Assembly (NCBI RefSeq): GCF_900104445.1
Contig: NZ_FNJI01000004.1
Coordinates: forward strand, 124,001 to 188,000
DNA: 64,000 bases
Reading direction: 5' to 3'
From: Desulforhopalus singaporensis
GTDB taxonomy: Bacteria > Desulfobacterota > Desulfobulbia > Desulfobulbales > Desulfocapsaceae
Below the pieces are notes generated by a model. That model did no database searches. It was not told where the DNA came from and saw nothing but the letters and a program-made list of their open reading frames with translations. Below, one piece after another: positions 6,800-16,167 of the stretch; within the stretch, counting starts at the first letter, position 1; each line of letters starts with the position of its first letter. Position numbers and translations under genes: made by a program.

Positions 6800-8911
6800 C
6801 TAGATAAGACCTTTCTGGTGTTGTGCCTGAATGGCGGTAATGGCGACGGTGTTGACAATGTCGGCAACCGTGCAGCCGCGGCTGAGATCGTTCACCGGCT
6901 TGTTGAGACCCTGCATAATAGGCCCTATGGCCATTGCCTTTGCCGATCTCTGTACCGCCTTATAAGTGTTGTTGCCGGTGTTGAGGTCGGGGAAGATGAA
7001 GACGGTTGCCCGGCCCGCCACCTTGCTGTGGGGCATTTTGGTCCGGGCAACGGTCATGTCGACGGCCGCATCGTACTGAATGGGACCCTCGATCGGCAGA
7101 TCGGGGGCTTGCCGGCGGGCGATGGCCGTCGCCTTTTTCACCTTTTCCACCTCTTCGCCGATTCCCGATGTCCCCGATGAGTAGGAGAGCATGGCCACCA
7201 TCGGCTTGATGCCGAACAGTTCCGCGTTCAGGGAGGACTCGACGGCGATTTCGGCAAGCTGTTCGGCTGTTGGCCGGGGGTTGACCGCGCAATCCCCGTA
7301 GGCGAGCACCCTGTCTTCAAGGCACATGAGGAAGATCGACGACATTATGGTACTGCCAGGTTTGGTTTTTACAAACTCAAGTGAAGGGCGAACCGTGTTC
7401 AGGGTGGAGTGGACCGCCCCGGAGACCATCCCGTCGGCATGTCCCTTGTAGACCATCATGGTACCGAAATAATTCACCGCGGACATTACGTCGCGGGCGT
7501 TGTCCGGAGTGATCCCCTTGTGTTTGCGCAGGGCATAATAGGTGTCTGCGTAGTCGTCAAAAAGATTCGACCCGGTCGGTTCGATAATCTTGACACCGCC
7601 CAGTTCAAGACCGAGACTGGTGATTTTTTCATCGATGACTGTTTTTCGCCCGAGCAGGATAATGTTTACCGCATCGCGGTGGAGCAGAATTTCCGCGGCG
7701 AAAAGGATGCGATCCTCTTCGCCTTCCGGCAATACGATGGTCTGCTTGAACTGGCGGGCCCGTTTGATGAGCCCGAATTCGAACATCTTCGGGCTGGTGG
7801 AGATCATCGAGTAGCCGACTATTTTACTTCGCAGTTCGGTGGAGTTGACGTTTGATTCGAACAGTCCCAGGGCGGCGGCGATTTTGCGTATGGCCTCGGG
7901 GCGGATGCAGGTGTGGATTTCCTTTATCCTGGTAGCCGTGGTGAAAGTGTCTTCCTCCACCTTGAGTATCGGCACCAGGTCGTGCATCCCCTCAAGCAGG
8001 TTTCTCAGCAGCTTGTCGGGCTTGAAGTATCCGGTCAGGACAATTCCTCCGATCCGGGCCATGTTGCGCGACCTGTAGGCGGCAAGTATACCGAGAATGA
8101 TGTCCAGTCGGTCTATGGGCGTGATGACAAGGTTGTCGTTGCCGACGCGGTTTAAAAAACTGCGCAGGTTCATCGCGGCGATAACGAACCGCGATACCGG
8201 ACGATTGAGCTGGCTGTTTCCGTATACCACCTTGGCGTTTAGGGCCTGCGCTATCTCGGCCATAGTCAGCCGATTCAGGCTCTCCTCGTAGGGAATGGTA
8301 TAGATCAGATCGACTTTTCCGGCCATCTTTTCCCGCAACGATCGCTGCAGTTCCTCCTGCCGTGACGCCGGACATCTGTTGACGATGACCGACAGGATCC
8401 TGATCCCTTTTTCCTCAAATGATTCCATGGCAAACTGGCACGATTTTACCACCCGGTCGGTGGTGTCCTGTTCCTCGTGGGCGTTGGCTATCATCAACAC
8501 CGGGCTCGACAGGTTGTTGGCTATATCGACGTTGAGTTCAAACTCAAAGGCCGGGGAATCGCTCTCAAAATCGGTCCCCAGGCAGAGCACGAAATCGTGA
8601 TCGTTTTCCAGCTTCTTGTACTTGTCGAGAATGCCCTCCAGCAGCTTGTCATGTTTTTTTTCGGTAACCAGGGCTTTTGCCTCGTCAAGGGTAAAGGCGT
8701 ACATCTGCTCATGGTCAAGGGCGAGGTTGTAGTGTGCCTGGATAAGGTGAATTATCTCATCCTTGCCGTTATGAAAACGCTGGGAGTTGATAATCGGGCG
8801 AAAGAACGCCACCCGTTCAAGGTTTCGCACCAGCAGCTCCATAATGCCAAGTGCGGAGAGGGAAATGCCGCTTTTGGCTTCCAGGGCGGTTATGAAAAGG
8901 TTCTTTGCCAT
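6800..8911 (-). CDS. pta: Phosphate acetyltransferase, long form with DRTGG domain
   Basis: 703 residues from the ATG at 8911, chosen over the upstream in-frame ATG at 8944 because AAAGGACC lies at proper distance. The N-terminal third is the P-loop-derived/DRTGG regulatory region of long Pta enzymes; the C-terminal ~330 residues are the catalytic PTA domain (KTIVLPEGEEDRILFAAE, later NPRPTAEQLAEIA and SYSSGTSG near residue 570). It converts acetyl-CoA plus phosphate to acetyl phosphate, giving ATP via acetate kinase (not in the window), or runs in reverse to activate acetate. Size is close to the E. coli enzyme. Confidence 0.94.
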   Translation of the reverse strand: MAKNLFITALEAKSGISLSALGIMELLVRNLERVAFFRPIINSQRFHNGKDEIIHLIQAHYNLALDHEQMYAFTLDEAKALVTEKKHDKLLEGILDKYKKLENDHDFVLCLGTDFESDSPAFEFELNVDIANNLSSPVLMIANAHEEQDTTDRVVKSCQFAMESFEEKGIRILSVIVNRCPASRQEELQRSLREKMAGKVDLIYTIPYEESLNRLTMAEIAQALNAKVVYGNSQLNRPVSRFVIAAMNLRSFLNRVGNDNLVITPIDRLDIILGILAAYRSRNMARIGGIVLTGYFKPDKLLRNLLEGMHDLVPILKVEEDTFTTATRIKEIHTCIRPEAIRKIAAALGLFESNVNSTELRSKIVGYSMISTSPKMFEFGLIKRARQFKQTIVLPEGEEDRILFAAEILLHRDAVNIILLGRKTVIDEKITSLGLELGGVKIIEPTGSNLFDDYADTYYALRKHKGITPDNARDVMSAVNYFGTMMVYKGHADGMVSGAVHSTLNTVRPSLEFVKTKPGSTIMSSIFLMCLEDRVLAYGDCAVNPRPTAEQLAEIAVESSLNAELFGIKPMVAMLSYSSGTSGIGEEVEKVKKATAIARRQAPDLPIEGPIQYDAAVDMTVARTKMPHSKVAGRATVFIFPDLNTGNNTYKAVQRSAKAMAIGPIMQGLNKPVNDLSRGCTVADIVNTVAITAIQAQHQKGLI

Positions 8912-9077
8912 GACCGTTGGTCCTTTCTTTGAAGTGAAAAGCAATTATTGTGCAGTAATTCTATATGAATAACACGATAATCAGCGCGGTCAAGAAGCGA
9001 TGGTGAGAAAAATGGTGTTCGCCTGGAACAAGAGAGAAGAAATGAAGGGGTAGCGAAAGCGAGGAGAGGGGGGCAAC

Positions 9078-9152
<75 letters not shown>

Positions 9153-9177
9153 TCTTTTCGTTGTCAACGAGATGTGC

Positions 9178-9206
9178 TTTTTATCAGAAGCAGCAGCTGA
9201 AGTCAA
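9178..9206 (-). promoter_or_regulatory. Sigma70-type promoter for tRNA-Gly
   Basis: On the minus strand TTGACT (9206-9201), a 17-base spacer and TAAAAA (9183-9178) form a near-consensus promoter with predicted start around 9170, about 18 bases before the mature tRNA 5' end. Spacing and position fit a stable RNA gene. Confidence 0.7.
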
Positions 9207-9247
9207 CTTTTTTTTTGGTTCGGCGAGGTATAAAAATCACCATCATG

Positions 9248-10549
9248 TCAATCGGGCAGCAGGTCGTAGTAATAGGTGAGGATGTCGGTCCTGGTGACAA
9301 TGCCCACCACTTGTTCATGGTCCACTACCGGCAGATACCCCACATCGTTTTCGATCATGATCCTGGCGGCCATGGTGGGGGTGGTGGCGGTGGTGATGGT
9401 GATCACCTCGCGTGACATAAAAGCTTTGACCGGACTGTTCCACTGGTTTTTTTTCTTGATCCTCTTGAGATCCCACAAAACGATCACGCCGATAATTTTT
9501 TCATCTTCCATCACCAGTATCCCGCGGATGTTTTTTCTCGCCATGATGTCCCTGACTTCATGCATGGTGGCGTCCGGGGACACAAAGACCACGGGAAAGG
9601 ACATTATGTCGGAGATCGAAGCACGTTCCAGGCTCTGGGTGTTGAGCTGGGCCAGGATCTTGGTCTTGATAAGCTCCGGACTGCTCTGCTCTCTCCTGAT
9701 GGTCGCCGAGCCTGCACCACTGTGGCCACCGCCGCCCAATGCAGCCAGTACCTCTCCCACATCGACGGCATCGACGCCGCTTCTGCCTATTATGGTATAC
9801 CTGTCTTCGGTGGTGAAAATCACAAAGAGCGCGCTGACATTGACGATTTTCCGGTACATGTTGACCACCGCCGCGAGGTTGAAAACCTTTTTTTCCAGAT
9901 GTACCACGTTGAATCCGATCAGGTGCCCCTTGACGGTATGTTTTTCCGTCTCCTTCATCATTTCAAACAGAACCTCTTTCTGGTTCTCTTCATACGGGGG
10001 ATTGAGGAAGAAATTGGCAACGTTGAGATCGGCACCGTTTTCCAGCAGAAAGGCGGCCGCCGCTGCGTCCTCGGCGCTGGTCGTCGGAAAGGAGAGGTGC
10101 CCCGTATCTTCGTAGAGGCCGATGAGCATAATCGTCGAGTTGAGCGGAGAGAGCTGCATCTTCCTTTTTTTCATCTCTCGTATCAGCAGGGTGATGGTGG
10201 CGCCGATCCTCTCCCGGCACTGCCAGGTTGGTTCGATATTACCGCTGGCGGGCAGGTGATGATCCCACAGGTCGATCGCAAGATCCGTGCGGTTTCTGAG
10301 TTTTTCCATGCGGTCCAGCCGGGGCCAGTGGTCGGTGTCGACGACCACCAGCTTGTCCACCTGGTCATGGGCGACTTCGTTTGGCAGGATGAGGTTGAAT
10401 GCGGTTTTATGGGTCGATAGAAACTGCTCAACGTTTTTATTGGTCATTTTCGGGACCACCCCGATGCAGTCCGGGTAGAGCAGGGTGGCGGCAATGACCG
10501 AGGCGAGACCGTCGAAATCGGTATTTTTATGGGTTGTGGCGATAATCAT
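9248..10549 (-). CDS. DHH-DHHA1 phosphoesterase with two C-terminal CBS domains
   Basis: 433 residues. The DHH domain shows Asp11 and Asp13 in NTDFDGLAS, a DTDHWPRL segment near residue 70 and the DHH triad near 95; the DHHA1 substrate domain has GGGGHSGAGSA near residue 276. Two CBS repeats occupy roughly 310-433 and should bind adenine nucleotides. The same DHH-CBS-CBS block forms the N-terminal half of some CBS-type tRNA nucleotidyltransferases/poly(A) polymerases, but here the chain stops before any nucleotidyltransferase domain. Likely a nucleotide or oligonucleotide phosphoesterase, or pyrophosphatase, gated by adenylates; substrate unknown. Confidence 0.85.
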   Translation of the reverse strand: MIIATTHKNTDFDGLASVIAATLLYPDCIGVVPKMTNKNVEQFLSTHKTAFNLILPNEVAHDQVDKLVVVDTDHWPRLDRMEKLRNRTDLAIDLWDHHLPASGNIEPTWQCRERIGATITLLIREMKKRKMQLSPLNSTIMLIGLYEDTGHLSFPTTSAEDAAAAAFLLENGADLNVANFFLNPPYEENQKEVLFEMMKETEKHTVKGHLIGFNVVHLEKKVFNLAAVVNMYRKIVNVSALFVIFTTEDRYTIIGRSGVDAVDVGEVLAALGGGGHSGAGSATIRREQSSPELIKTKILAQLNTQSLERASISDIMSFPVVFVSPDATMHEVRDIMARKNIRGILVMEDEKIIGVIVLWDLKRIKKKNQWNSPVKAFMSREVITITTATTPTMAARIMIENDVGYLPVVDHEQVVGIVTRTDILTYYYDLLPD

Positions 10550-10573
10550 CGGTGGTTGGCGAATGGCTCAGGG

Positions 10574-11386
10574 TTAATTAAGCGGGTGGACCGGTCTCTT
10601 GCCAGGGGCGCGATAATAGTCCATCATCTCCTGGGCAAGGCCCTGAAGAACCTTTTGTCTGTTTTCCGGTGAGGGGTGGGTGGAAAGAAACTGCGGCGGG
10701 CCACCGTTGCCCACCTTGGCCATTTTTTCCCACAGGGTACCGGCCGCCCGGGGATCGTAGCCGGCTCTTGCGGCAAGCTCGATACCTATCTGGTCCGCCT
10801 CGGATTCGGACGTTCTGCTGTTGGGCAGGGTGATGGCGGTGGTCGCGGCGATGGAGGACCCGGCGATGATCGCCTCCTTGTACTGATTATCACCTAAGGC
10901 AAGAGCAACGCCCATCAGCCCAAGCTGGGATGCCAGCACCATCGACATTCTTTCCGCGGTATGGTTGGCAAGGGCGTGGGAAATCTCGTGGCCCATCACC
11001 TGGGCGATTTCATCGTCGGTCGCCTCGAGTTTGTCAATCAGTCCGGTATAGATCGCCATCTTGCCGCCGGCCATACACCAGGCATTGACCGTCTCCGGAT
11101 CGTCAATGACCCGTACCGACCATTTCCAGTCGCTGGTATGGGGAAACAGTATCACAGCCTGTGCGACAATCTTCCCCGTGATTTCACGTACCCTTCCGGA
11201 GGTTGTGATGTTGCTGTCGATCTTGCCCTGATTCTGCAGCGGCATAAGGGCCTGCTGGTATGCTTGTTCCGAGGCGACTATCGCCTGCTGCGGCGAGATA
11301 AGCATAAGCTGGGAGCGTCCGGTGGGACTGGTGGTGCAAGCGGTAAGGACAATGGCAACAAAAAGGGGAAGAAATTTTTTTATCAT
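10574..11386 (-). CDS. M48-family zinc metalloprotease, lipoprotein
   Basis: 270 residues with a lipoprotein signal peptide (lipobox LTAC, Cys17), so it should be anchored in the outer or inner membrane facing the periplasm. The zinc motif is His133-Glu134-x-x-His137 in MGHEISHALA, with the third ligand expected in SESEADQIG. The layout matches LoiP/YcaL/BepA-like peptidases that handle misassembled outer-membrane proteins. Transcribed in line with the DHH-CBS gene, 24 bases upstream of it, so possibly co-transcribed, though no functional link is evident. Confidence 0.9.
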   Translation of the reverse strand: MIKKFLPLFVAIVLTACTTSPTGRSQLMLISPQQAIVASEQAYQQALMPLQNQGKIDSNITTSGRVREITGKIVAQAVILFPHTSDWKWSVRVIDDPETVNAWCMAGGKMAIYTGLIDKLEATDDEIAQVMGHEISHALANHTAERMSMVLASQLGLMGVALALGDNQYKEAIIAGSSIAATTAITLPNSRTSESEADQIGIELAARAGYDPRAAGTLWEKMAKVGNGGPPQFLSTHPSPENRQKVLQGLAQEMMDYYRAPGKRPVHPLN

Positions 11387-11586
11387 GGCTCAGCTATAAT
11401 CTGCGAAGAAGAGTTTTACTCTTTGAAAATATCGATTACCCTCCCTGGGACAATCGGCTGCCCGGCAGCTCTTTGTGGATACAACCTCTAATGATATCAG
11501 GAAACTGTACGATTTTTTATAATAATATCGATATGAGGATAAAAAAATGACCACCGGTATGTTCCGGCAGGGTTCTATGGAGCGAT

Positions 11587-12735
11587 ATGACCGGAAAAGA
11601 CAATGCTGACAGCAGGCTTGAGGCCAGGTGGGTTGTTCAGCTGATGGTGGAGTTCCACACGATATGCCACGATTTCAGGATCGATCTCAAAGCGCCTGTC
11701 TTTGAAATAACGGCTACCACAACCCGCCTTGGCAGCTGGAGCCCCGCCACCAGGACCATCGGGATCAGCCGTGAACTTATCAGCAACTACCCATGGAATT
11801 TTACCGTGCAGGTGCTCAGGCACGAGATGGCTCACCAGCTGGTCACTGAACGGTGGGGCGGAGGGAAAAGTCATGGGGAAAATTTCGGCCGGGCATGTGA
11901 GCTGATCGGGGTTGCACCAGAATTTCGCGGATGTACCGTGGTCACCGGCGCCTGTCTTGACAATCTTGCAACTGGTTCTTCGCCACCCCCGCAAGGGCAG
12001 CGTCTTGTTGCCAAAGTAGAAAAATTGCTCGCTCTTGGCAGCTCTTCGAACCTGCATGAGGCTCAGCAGGCGCTGAAAAAAGCGGGAGAGCTGATTGAAA
12101 AACATCAGCTGGGCGCTCTTCTGGCGGCAAATCGTCAACCCTATTGTTCGCGGATCATTGCCCTCAGGTCTAAGCGGATCGCGACCTACAGACGCCATCT
12201 CGGTGCTCTTCTCCAGGAATTCTTCAGCGTCCAGGTGGTTTTCTCCTGGCTGTACGACCCCCGTGATGACCAGTCTTACAGGACCTTGGAACTGTTTGGC
12301 TCCCCTGACAACGTTGAAGTGGGGGAATACTGTTTTCATTTCCTGGAGAATCATTTGCTGCTGTTGTGGCGGCAGCAGAACAAAATGATGGGAAATGGAG
12401 GGCGAACCCTGAAAAACAGTTTCTATCTAGGGGTGGTGCGGGGGTTTTACCAGAAACTTGAACAACAGAAAAAAAGCGGGTTGGGCCAAACTCACCTGCC
12501 AGGCGACGACCGGTCACAGCTGGTTCTGGCCGAAGAAAAACGGCTGGCCGCTTTTGTCGCCGGACGCTATCCCCGGCTGAAAAAAACAGCGGGGAGAAAG
12601 ACAATTGTCGCCGCAAGTGTTTATAGTACCGGAATACGGCGCGGACACGGGCTTGATTTTGCCGCCGGTATTGCCGGGGAGCGTACCGTGCAGCAGCTTA
12701 ACTGGAACAGGGGAGGACACGATGGCAAACGGTGA
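11587..12735 (+). CDS. SprT-like zinc-metalloprotease domain fused to DUF2786
   Basis: 382 residues. The N-terminal SprT-like domain has His79-Glu80-Met-Ala-His83 and a later SHGENF with the third candidate ligand His96. A DUF2786 domain follows at about 138-178 (VAKVEKLLALGSSSN, EAQQALKKAGELIEKH), then a C-terminal region also common in DUF2786 proteins. Ribosome site GGAG five bases before ATG. Sprtn-type proteases cut DNA-protein crosslinks, but the role of the bacterial DUF2786 fusions is not established. Its last 14 bases overlap the next gene. Confidence 0.85.
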   Translation: MTGKDNADSRLEARWVVQLMVEFHTICHDFRIDLKAPVFEITATTTRLGSWSPATRTIGISRELISNYPWNFTVQVLRHEMAHQLVTERWGGGKSHGENFGRACELIGVAPEFRGCTVVTGACLDNLATGSSPPPQGQRLVAKVEKLLALGSSSNLHEAQQALKKAGELIEKHQLGALLAANRQPYCSRIIALRSKRIATYRRHLGALLQEFFSVQVVFSWLYDPRDDQSYRTLELFGSPDNVEVGEYCFHFLENHLLLLWRQQNKMMGNGGRTLKNSFYLGVVRGFYQKLEQQKKSGLGQTHLPGDDRSQLVLAEEKRLAAFVAGRYPRLKKTAGRKTIVAASVYSTGIRRGHGLDFAAGIAGERTVQQLNWNRGGHDGKR

Positions 12736-13111
12736 AGCAGGGGTAAAAACATCACCCCGTATCCTGTCTTACGGCTGGGGGAAGATGGAGATAGAGGGTC
12801 TCGGCAGGGGGAAGGACTTCAAGCTGTGGCCAGGAGGCGGCAGGCCGTGGGACTGGAGCGAGTACGGCACGGGCCATCGTGCGGGGGTGCAGCCGGGGGA
12901 TATCGAAGAGCTGATTGACAGCGGGTGCACCACCATCATCCTCACCACCGGCAGGATGCGACGGTTGAGGGTGCCCCGGGAAATAGTGGACCAACTTGAA
13001 GACCGCAACATAAAAGCCATTGTTGCCGATACCCGGAAAGGAATCTCGACGTACAACGAATATGTTGCACGGGGCGAGCGGGTCGGTGGCCTGTTCCATT
13101 CCACCTGTTGA
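12722..13111 (+). CDS. Mth938-like domain-containing protein
   Basis: 129 residues, starting at the ATG at 12722 after GGGGAGGACACG; an open frame further upstream lies inside the preceding gene and is ignored. It is a single Mth938-like (DUF498) domain: SYGWGKMEIEGLG near the start, the GGGRPWDWSEYGTGH segment, and IILTTGRMRRLRVP. Relatives are small, soluble, widespread and of unknown biochemical function (one human relative is AAMDC). Overlaps and probably co-transcribed with the SprT-DUF2786 gene. Confidence 0.85.
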   Translation: MANGEAGVKTSPRILSYGWGKMEIEGLGRGKDFKLWPGGGRPWDWSEYGTGHRAGVQPGDIEELIDSGCTTIILTTGRMRRLRVPREIVDQLEDRNIKAIVADTRKGISTYNEYVARGERVGGLFHSTC

Positions 13112-13136
13112 CAGCAAGGCCCAGGCCAGCACAATA

Positions 13137-14402
13137 TCACTTCCGCGGTGCGGGCGGTTGCGCTTTTTTTCCCACCACCAGCATGGAGCTGTTGGCGGCC
13201 AGTGCCGTTGATCCGGAGTGATCGAAAATGATCTCTTCAGCCGTGGACGCCGATATTTTCTTTACCCCTATGGTTTTGCATACGGCCTCATCCAGCTCGG
13301 TTACGAGCAGGATGTTGATTCGTTCGGTTTTCGCCATCATCGCCAGGGCGGTGCCGCCGTTGCCGGCATAGTTCTTTGCCAGGTGGGAAAACGTTTCTTT
13401 GGGGCCGCCCATGGTGAAATAGGGCAGAAAGTTCGTGGAGCCGGTGCCGTCTATGCACTGCGCCAGCATGATCAGGGTTCCGCCGTCCCGTACCAGGGGA
13501 GCCACATTATGAATGGACTTGTGTGCCTGGATGAAGTTGATGTCTTTGGGGTATCCTCCGGTCGAGGCAAGGACCAGGTCAAAGGTCCTGTCGGTCTCCA
13601 CCTTGTAGCACAGGTCCAGCTTGTTGCAGATCTCCAGGAAGTCGTCATAACTGTGGCCGAAATGGTAACTGGCAACCTGGCCGCAGCTGTTGAGCAGGGC
13701 GTGTACCGACAGATAGCCCGGAACCATCCGGTGGATTTCAAGAAGATCTTCGGCCAGGGGGTTCCGGGCCAGATTGCCCGGCCGGCAGCCTTCGGCAAGT
13801 TCGCCTTTTTGCCTATCCAGATAGAGGCTGTGGTTGGCGTAAATTGCATCACGCCGGGCAAGGCCGGGAAATATGAGCTTTCGGCCGCCACCGTAGCCGG
13901 CAAAATAGTGGTGCGATATCGCGCCGATGGTGAGAATCAGTGAGGAGTCGGCCAGACTTTTGCGTATCGCAACAGGAGTTCCTCTTCCGGTTCGGCCAAG
14001 CTCGATAAATGCGTCCCGGTCGTTGCAGTCGTGGTGGATGAACCGGTAGCTGTTGTATACTTCTCCATAGGCGACAACGCACTCCTGATCGGACTGTCGC
14101 GGGTGGGTGCCGTAGGCGATGTAGAACGTTACCCGGTCTTGTCCCGCACCTTTTTGTTCAAGAACTTCCGCCACCCACGGAAGAATTACCGGGTAGCCGC
14201 AGAGCCTGGTCTTGTCGGCGACGATTACGCTCACCCTGTCGCCGACAGGTCTGGCGCCGATCAGCTCGATAAGGTTGTTGACGAACCCGGCGCGGTCTGT
14301 CCCGCTTTCCGGTTCGGTGAAGCGAAAGCTGCGGGTATCTTCGGGAAGCGGAAGTGAAATGGAGCTGTTGCCATATTTTAAGGATACCAGGTGGTGTGTC
14401 AC
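13137..14402 (-). CDS. LarA-family (nickel-dependent lactate racemase-like, DUF2088) protein
   Basis: 421 residues, GTG start. Key LarA positions are present: His100 in YGTHP, a His pair before GYGGGRK, Lys175 in that motif (the lysine that covalently holds the nickel-pincer cofactor) and His191 in YANHS. The family includes lactate racemase and racemases/epimerases acting on other 2-hydroxyacids. No larB, larC or larE cofactor genes occur in the window, so they must be elsewhere if the protein is active. Substrate unassigned. Confidence 0.85.
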   Translation of the reverse strand: MTHHLVSLKYGNSSISLPLPEDTRSFRFTEPESGTDRAGFVNNLIELIGARPVGDRVSVIVADKTRLCGYPVILPWVAEVLEQKGAGQDRVTFYIAYGTHPRQSDQECVVAYGEVYNSYRFIHHDCNDRDAFIELGRTGRGTPVAIRKSLADSSLILTIGAISHHYFAGYGGGRKLIFPGLARRDAIYANHSLYLDRQKGELAEGCRPGNLARNPLAEDLLEIHRMVPGYLSVHALLNSCGQVASYHFGHSYDDFLEICNKLDLCYKVETDRTFDLVLASTGGYPKDINFIQAHKSIHNVAPLVRDGGTLIMLAQCIDGTGSTNFLPYFTMGGPKETFSHLAKNYAGNGGTALAMMAKTERINILLVTELDEAVCKTIGVKKISASTAEEIIFDHSGSTALAANSSMLVVGKKAQPPAPRK

Positions 14403-14752
14403 TATATGCTCTTGTTGATGTTATATTGCGTTGTTCCTCAAGCGATTGTTTTCAGCGGTCCGTCAGTGTTTTGCCAATATCCTCAATGCAAAATATTCCC
14501 CCCTCTGTCTGAGCGCAACATATATTTTCCGGCGCTCGACGCTTGCCGCGTGAGTGGCTCGGGGTACATATTTAAATTTTATCGGTAAGTCGGATATGCT
14601 ATATTCCGCTGCTGTCGGTTCCGGAAAAAAGAGCAGGATTTTCCTGTTTCAGCCCGGATCGCTGCTGCAGGTGGAGTGATTGTCCTGTTACCCGCAACAG
14701 CGAAAAAGACGGCAAACAATCAAACGATTCCAGGAGGGTATCAACTGTTCTC
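14403..14752. other. Intergenic, no gene recognised
   Basis: 350 bases between the divergent LarA-family and sulfotransferase genes. No convincing coding sequence, repeat or RNA was found. It presumably holds both promoters. Confidence 0.5.
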
Positions 14753-15841
14753 ATGACAAGTCTTGTTATTCATGTCGGTCCGGGAAAATGCGGATCTTCG
14801 TCAATTCAGCACTTTTTTGCCACCCAGCAGCAGCCGTGCATTCAGAAAACATGTTACCGGCTGCTCGATCCGGCGGAGATTCTCAAGCTGAACCGCAAGG
14901 ATCCGCCCATGGGGCTGCTGGGCCGTTTCAGAAAATATCTGGCAGACACCCTGAAAGATTGTGAAGTCATGATAATCAGTCATGAATTCTTGTTTCAGTG
15001 TCCGCACGCCGTCGGTAATATATGTAAAGTTGTCGACGGGCTGTTCGATACCATCACAATTGTCGGATATTGCCGCCGCCAGTCGAATTTTTTGATATCC
15101 GCTTATTCGCAGTGGTTGTTCAGGGCTCCGGGCCGAATCAGGGAAATAGATGGGGTTCTGGCCGGTTGGCAAATCGATTCCGCCCTGTTTTCCGGGCTTG
15201 AACGACAACTTATCGCCTGTGTCGCCGATGATTTTCACAGTGCCCGGCAGCTCTCCGAATACAGTATCCTCGATTGGTCCGCTGGTTACGGGAATATAAC
15301 CCGACTGATTGACGATGGGCGTGTGGTAACCAAGTGCGGGGTGTTGCCGGGGAAGGATTCCGGGGTATCCCTCATCGGCGATTTCTGCGAAAAATCGCAG
15401 CTGGATCTGCGGCGGGAAGCCGAGCGGGCGGCTTTCCGGGTGGAGAATGTCAGCTTCAACCAGGATATAGTCGAAGCGATCAGCAATGGTGCCGCCTTCG
15501 GGTTGGATGTCCCGGGCCCCCATGAAGACAACGAGGTTATCGCCCTTCTCTCCGCTCTCGTTGATGACTGGGACCGTCAGCCGACCGAGTTTCTTTCCTG
15601 CCTCAAGGCCTACACCGACACGTTTTACGAAAGTTCCAACATGAGTCTGTGCCGAACCTTCGGCCTGCCCAGGGCCTATTTTGCTCCGGAAAAACGATTC
15701 GAACAGGCAGAGATAAAAGCAATAATAAAAGATGAGAACCTCCACCGGGCGGCGAACAGTTCTGCTGTTGTCAACGAGTATCGAATGTTGTCTGCGAAAA
15801 TGATCGAACTGTGCCTGAAGCTTGCCAAAAACAGCCGCTGA
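14753..15841 (+). CDS. Sulfotransferase-like P-loop protein
   Basis: 362 residues. The N-terminal strand-loop-helix HVGPGKCGSSSIQ (residues 7-19) matches the 5'-phosphosulfate loop of PAPS-dependent sulfotransferases, and VGYCRRQSNFLISAYSQWL near residue 105 matches the 3'-phosphate-binding Arg/Ser region. The rest is poorly conserved, as expected for acceptor-specific parts. No PAPS synthesis or glycan genes adjoin it, so the acceptor (glycan, lipid or peptide) is unknown. The SD-like GGAGGG lies rather far (14 bases) before the ATG. Confidence 0.65.
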   Translation: MTSLVIHVGPGKCGSSSIQHFFATQQQPCIQKTCYRLLDPAEILKLNRKDPPMGLLGRFRKYLADTLKDCEVMIISHEFLFQCPHAVGNICKVVDGLFDTITIVGYCRRQSNFLISAYSQWLFRAPGRIREIDGVLAGWQIDSALFSGLERQLIACVADDFHSARQLSEYSILDWSAGYGNITRLIDDGRVVTKCGVLPGKDSGVSLIGDFCEKSQLDLRREAERAAFRVENVSFNQDIVEAISNGAAFGLDVPGPHEDNEVIALLSALVDDWDRQPTEFLSCLKAYTDTFYESSNMSLCRTFGLPRAYFAPEKRFEQAEIKAIIKDENLHRAANSSAVVNEYRMLSAKMIELCLKLAKNSR

Positions 15842-16007
15842 CCTGAAACGGCCGGTCAACCGGGAAACCGGTGTCTTCACAGACCGCTGGCCATCGCAAA
15901 AAAACCACGGGGGATAGTGGCCCCTGTCCGTCTGGGTCGAACCTCTCCTGATATCGGTACCATGTGGAGTACGATCATTTCAGCCCGGGTAAAAAACTGT
16001 AAAAGTT

Positions 16008-16038
16008 ACCTTCAGGCAGCCACCGGCTGCCTGAAGGT
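16008..16038. terminator. Perfect 14-bp hairpin, possible factor-assisted terminator
   Basis: Arms 16008-16021 and 16025-16038 are perfectly complementary (core CAGGCAGCC / GGCTGCCTG) around a three-base ACC loop. No T-run follows directly. It lies between the sulfotransferase gene and the ABC operon. Confidence 0.45.
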
Positions 16039-16167
16039 GCAGTCGGAGCTTTTGGTGGCGTTGATGCCGCTTGCGGGCGCGGGTGTTCAACGCCTGGATA
16101 AAGTGATATGATATGACAATGATATGGGATAAACGACATGGCAGACGGAATTGGGGAGGAAATGATC

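Noticed and set aside
12605-12721. N-terminal extension of the Mth938-domain gene
   Set aside because: Lies within the end of the SprT-DUF2786 gene; the ATG at 12722 has a strong ribosome site and matches the domain start.
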